Below are positions 61,944 to 64,000 of a stretch of DNA of 64,000 nt, piece after piece. Position 1 is the stretch's first letter. Every line of letters begins with the position of its first letter. Source of the stretch: Halomonas sp. HL-48 (GTDB taxonomy: Bacteria; Pseudomonadota; Gammaproteobacteria; Pseudomonadales; Halomonadaceae). The stretch is taken from positions 1 through 64,000 of the forward strand of contig NZ_LJZS01000020.1 of NCBI RefSeq assembly GCF_001314875.1. Reading direction: 5' to 3'. The notes beneath the pieces are model-generated. The model saw only the letters and a program-made list of their open reading frames with translations. It ran no database searches and had not been told where the DNA came from. Both the position numbers and the translations under genes were made by a program.

Positions 61944-64000
61944 ATGGCTCGGAAGGGTAAAAAAAACGCAGCGCGTACTGCTAAGCACTCCCAAAGCAAT
62001 TCTGTATCAAAAGCGCATGAAAAAATGTTAAAAGTCATAGATCAGGAAATGGAAGCTGGTCGATTGGGAAACGCGCTGAAGTATGCGGAAAAACTAACGG
62101 CTGACAACCCTGGTCTTCCGACTGCCTGGGAAAAGCTGTCTAATATTTATGCTAAAAGCGAGCGCGCGCGTGATGCCGTTGAAGCCTATAAAAAATGTAT
62201 TTCGTCTTTAGGGGGGAGCACAGAAGCTACAGAGCTAAAACTTTCGCAATACGAAATCATGGCGGGATGGAGTGCGCAAGCAATAGATAGATTAAGTGCA
62301 TTGTGTACTAAAAATCCAAAAAGTAAAAAAAACTGGCAGCATCTAAGTCGTGCTTATCATGAAATAGGGAAGAATAAGGAAGCGTTGTCGGCTAATGATG
62401 AAGCATATGCCCTGGATGCTGAGGATGACGGCGTCTTAATGCTTAGGTGTAGCATTTTAGATCAATTACAACGGTCCTCTGAAGCAAAAAAAACAGCAGT
62501 AAAACTAAAAGAAATAGCACCAGATAAAATTAACGTAAGTAACTATTTAGGTAGCCTAGAACTCCGGGAAGGTAATTATATAGCAGCGGAAAAACATTTT
62601 TCTGATGAAATGGAAGTAGCGGAGAGCAGTATAGCTGCTTATAACAGGTTTATTTCAAGGCACTATAATCCGGAAGTGCCAATAGACACCTTTAAGGAAG
62701 AAGCAGTAAGGTGGTATGAACGCTTTAAAGCTGATAAACAAATAAACCGCGCCAGCACCTTAAACCAGATTAACAAGAAGATAAAAATTGGGCTGCTTTC
62801 TGGCGGTTTTCGAACTCACCCCGTCGGGCAGATGATCTATCCAGCCTTAGCAAATATCAATCACGCAGAGTGTGAACTGATCGTATTCAGTACGCATCAA
62901 GCTGAAGATAACCTTACTACCAAAATAAAGTCAGTAGTCGAGCAATGGCATTCCGTGTCGGGACTGAGTGATACTGAACTGGATAGCTTTATCAGAGAAA
63001 CTGACATTGATATATTGATCGATATGAATGGTGGAGGAGAAGGCTCACGCTTTCGCATGTTAACCCATGAGCCTGCGCCCCTAATTGTTAAGTGGGTCGG
63101 TATTTTAATCAATACAACAGGTCTAAAGTGTATAGATTATTTGTTAAGTGATAGTTTCGAAACACCTGAAGGTGTTGATGAAAGTTATACTGAAAAATTG
63201 ATAAGATTGCCTAACGACTATATATGCTACCATGTCCCGGATTATGCTGCGGCAGTAAATGAATTACCAGCTAAACAAAATGGTTATATCACGTTTGGTT
63301 GCTTGAATAATCCAGCAAAACTTTCTGACCCCTTGATTGAAGAATGGTCAAAGGTTTTAAAAGAGCTTCCCGGAAGCAAGTTGTTGCTTAAAAATACCCA
63401 GTTTGAGGGAGAAGAGTTTCGTCAAAAGACACGTGATCGCTTTGCCAGCTTCGGAATTGAAGAAGACCGTTTGATACTAGATGGGCCCGAAAAGCATGCT
63501 GAATTTCTTAAAGCTTACCATCGTATCGATATCGCCTTGGATACGTGGCCCTACTCGGGTGGACTAACGACCTGCGAAGCACTAATGATGGGAGTGCCCG
63601 TAGTGACGTGTACCGGGCCTACATTCGCCGGCAGGCATAGTGCAACACATTTGGCAAACGCTGGTCTCCACGAGCTAGTGACCGATAATTGGGAAGATTT
63701 TCACCGTCGGGTCAAGGAACTTGCTTCTGACATCGAAAGCCTATCTACAATACGTAGTGCCTTACGTACTATTGTTAAAGACTCTCCATTATGTAATGGA
63801 AAACTTTTTGCTGACCACTTCATAACGGCTATGCGATCGATATGGCAAAGGCATTGTGAGGGGAAAACCCCAGAAGCTTTAACGATGAATAAAGAAGGGC
63901 ATGCGCAATTTGAGGATGAAGACACGCCAGTAGTACTGGCAAGTGTTGAAAATACCTCCGATCAAGTAGTCGCTTTGTCTCTAGATGAGCCTGTGATTGT
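61944..64000 (+). CDS. TPR-GT41 (O-GlcNAc-transferase-like) glycosyltransferase, 3' end outside window
   Basis: The frame runs 685 codons without a stop to the right edge. A Lys-rich start (MARKGKKNAARTAKHSQ) is followed by TPR-like helical repeats at about residues 28-240 (NALKYAEKLTADNPGLPTAW and LSRAYHEIGKNKEALSANDE) and a GT41 catalytic domain from about 275: SGGFRTHPVGQM with the His of SPINDLY/OGT enzymes, FGCLNNPAKLSDP, and DTWPYSGGLTTCEALMMG leading to VPVVT, the UDP-sugar site. Bacterial relatives glycosylate adhesins or flagellins. Placed just after fliC, flagellin Ser/Thr glycosylation is likely. The gene is AT-rich (20 G+C in the 60 bases from 62521), unlike its neighbours. The ribosome site is poor. 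Confidence 0.85.
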   Translation, partial: MARKGKKNAARTAKHSQSNSVSKAHEKMLKVIDQEMEAGRLGNALKYAEKLTADNPGLPTAWEKLSNIYAKSERARDAVEAYKKCISSLGGSTEATELKLSQYEIMAGWSAQAIDRLSALCTKNPKSKKNWQHLSRAYHEIGKNKEALSANDEAYALDAEDDGVLMLRCSILDQLQRSSEAKKTAVKLKEIAPDKINVSNYLGSLELREGNYIAAEKHFSDEMEVAESSIAAYNRFISRHYNPEVPIDTFKEEAVRWYERFKADKQINRASTLNQINKKIKIGLLSGGFRTHPVGQMIYPALANINHAECELIVFSTHQAEDNLTTKIKSVVEQWHSVSGLSDTELDSFIRETDIDILIDMNGGGEGSRFRMLTHEPAPLIVKWVGILINTTGLKCIDYLLSDSFETPEGVDESYTEKLIRLPNDYICYHVPDYAAAVNELPAKQNGYITFGCLNNPAKLSDPLIEEWSKVLKELPGSKLLLKNTQFEGEEFRQKTRDRFASFGIEEDRLILDGPEKHAEFLKAYHRIDIALDTWPYSGGLTTCEALMMGVPVVTCTGPTFAGRHSATHLANAGLHELVTDNWEDFHRRVKELASDIESLSTIRSALRTIVKDSPLCNGKLFADHFITAMRSIWQRHCEGKTPEALTMNKEGHAQFEDEDTPVVLASVENTSDQVVALSLDEPVI

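Noticed and set aside
1..64000. Search for CRISPR arrays, tRNA/rRNA genes, IS elements, integrases or phage genes
   Set aside because: No regular direct-repeat array, cloverleaf, rRNA-like stretch, transposase or recombinase motif was seen by reading; a covariance-model scan could still find a cryptic small RNA.

Overview
The window reads as the chromosome of a moderately halophilic gammaproteobacterium, most likely Halomonas or a close relative in Halomonadaceae. This rests on gene content and style: high-GC coding DNA, two complete TRAP transporters, very acidic exported proteins, a YejK-type nucleoid protein and sigma-28-driven flagellar genes. No rRNA, tRNA, CRISPR array, insertion sequence or phage gene was seen.

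About 1.0-46.2 kb is a large island for non-phosphorylative breakdown of sugars and sugar acids. (a) 1.0-5.8 kb: a 2-keto-3-deoxy-acid aldolase faces a minus-strand operon of a fumarylacetoacetate-hydrolase (FAH)-fold dehydratase, L-fuconate dehydratase and an FAD 2-hydroxyacid oxidase. (b) 6.0-9.0 kb: an SDR, PdxA2 and a DUF1537 kinase, the known D-threonate/erythronate-type module. (c) 9.1-14.1 kb: TRAP transporter, Ldh2-type reductase and GntR regulator. (d) 14.1-18.5 kb, minus: 2-keto-3-deoxy-L-fuconate dehydrogenase, 2,4-diketo-acid hydrolase, zinc dehydrogenase and altronate dehydratase. (e) 18.8-21.9 kb, minus: a second TRAP transporter. (f) 22.2-26.7 kb: xylonate-type dehydratase, DMT exporter/importer, GntR regulator and aldose 1-dehydrogenase, facing (g) 26.7-30.4 kb: alpha-ketoglutaric-semialdehyde dehydrogenase, AraD1 and a LysR regulator. 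(h) 30.6-38.1 kb: exported mutarotase, AraFGH transporter, L-arabinonate dehydratase and SDR. (i) 38.1-46.2 kb: ROK repressor divergent from a second sugar ABC transporter, a TIM-barrel isomerase, a Gfo/Idh/MocA oxidoreductase and a XylB-like xylose dehydrogenase. Together these give uptake, C1 oxidation, dehydration and funnelling either to 2-oxoglutarate (pentoses) or to pyruvate plus lactate (6-deoxyhexoses). No SMP-30-type lactonase was found.

About 46.4-57.7 kb is mixed housekeeping: two paralogous acidic secreted proteins with duplicated leader hairpins and terminators, a membrane acyltransferase, two serine beta-lactamase-fold proteins, an ABC-2 exporter, YejK, TerB, ExoD and YqhA family proteins, a 24-residue membrane peptide and UDP-glucose dehydrogenase.

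About 57.8-64.0 kb is a flagellar filament locus: two tandem fliD paralogues, a short flagellin gene and, cut by the window edge, an AT-rich gene for a TPR plus GT41 (O-GlcNAc-transferase-like) enzyme that probably glycosylates flagellin. Sigma-28-type promoters precede the flagellin gene and the second fliD clearly, and the first fliD more weakly. The first gene of the window (WD40-like) is cut by the left edge.
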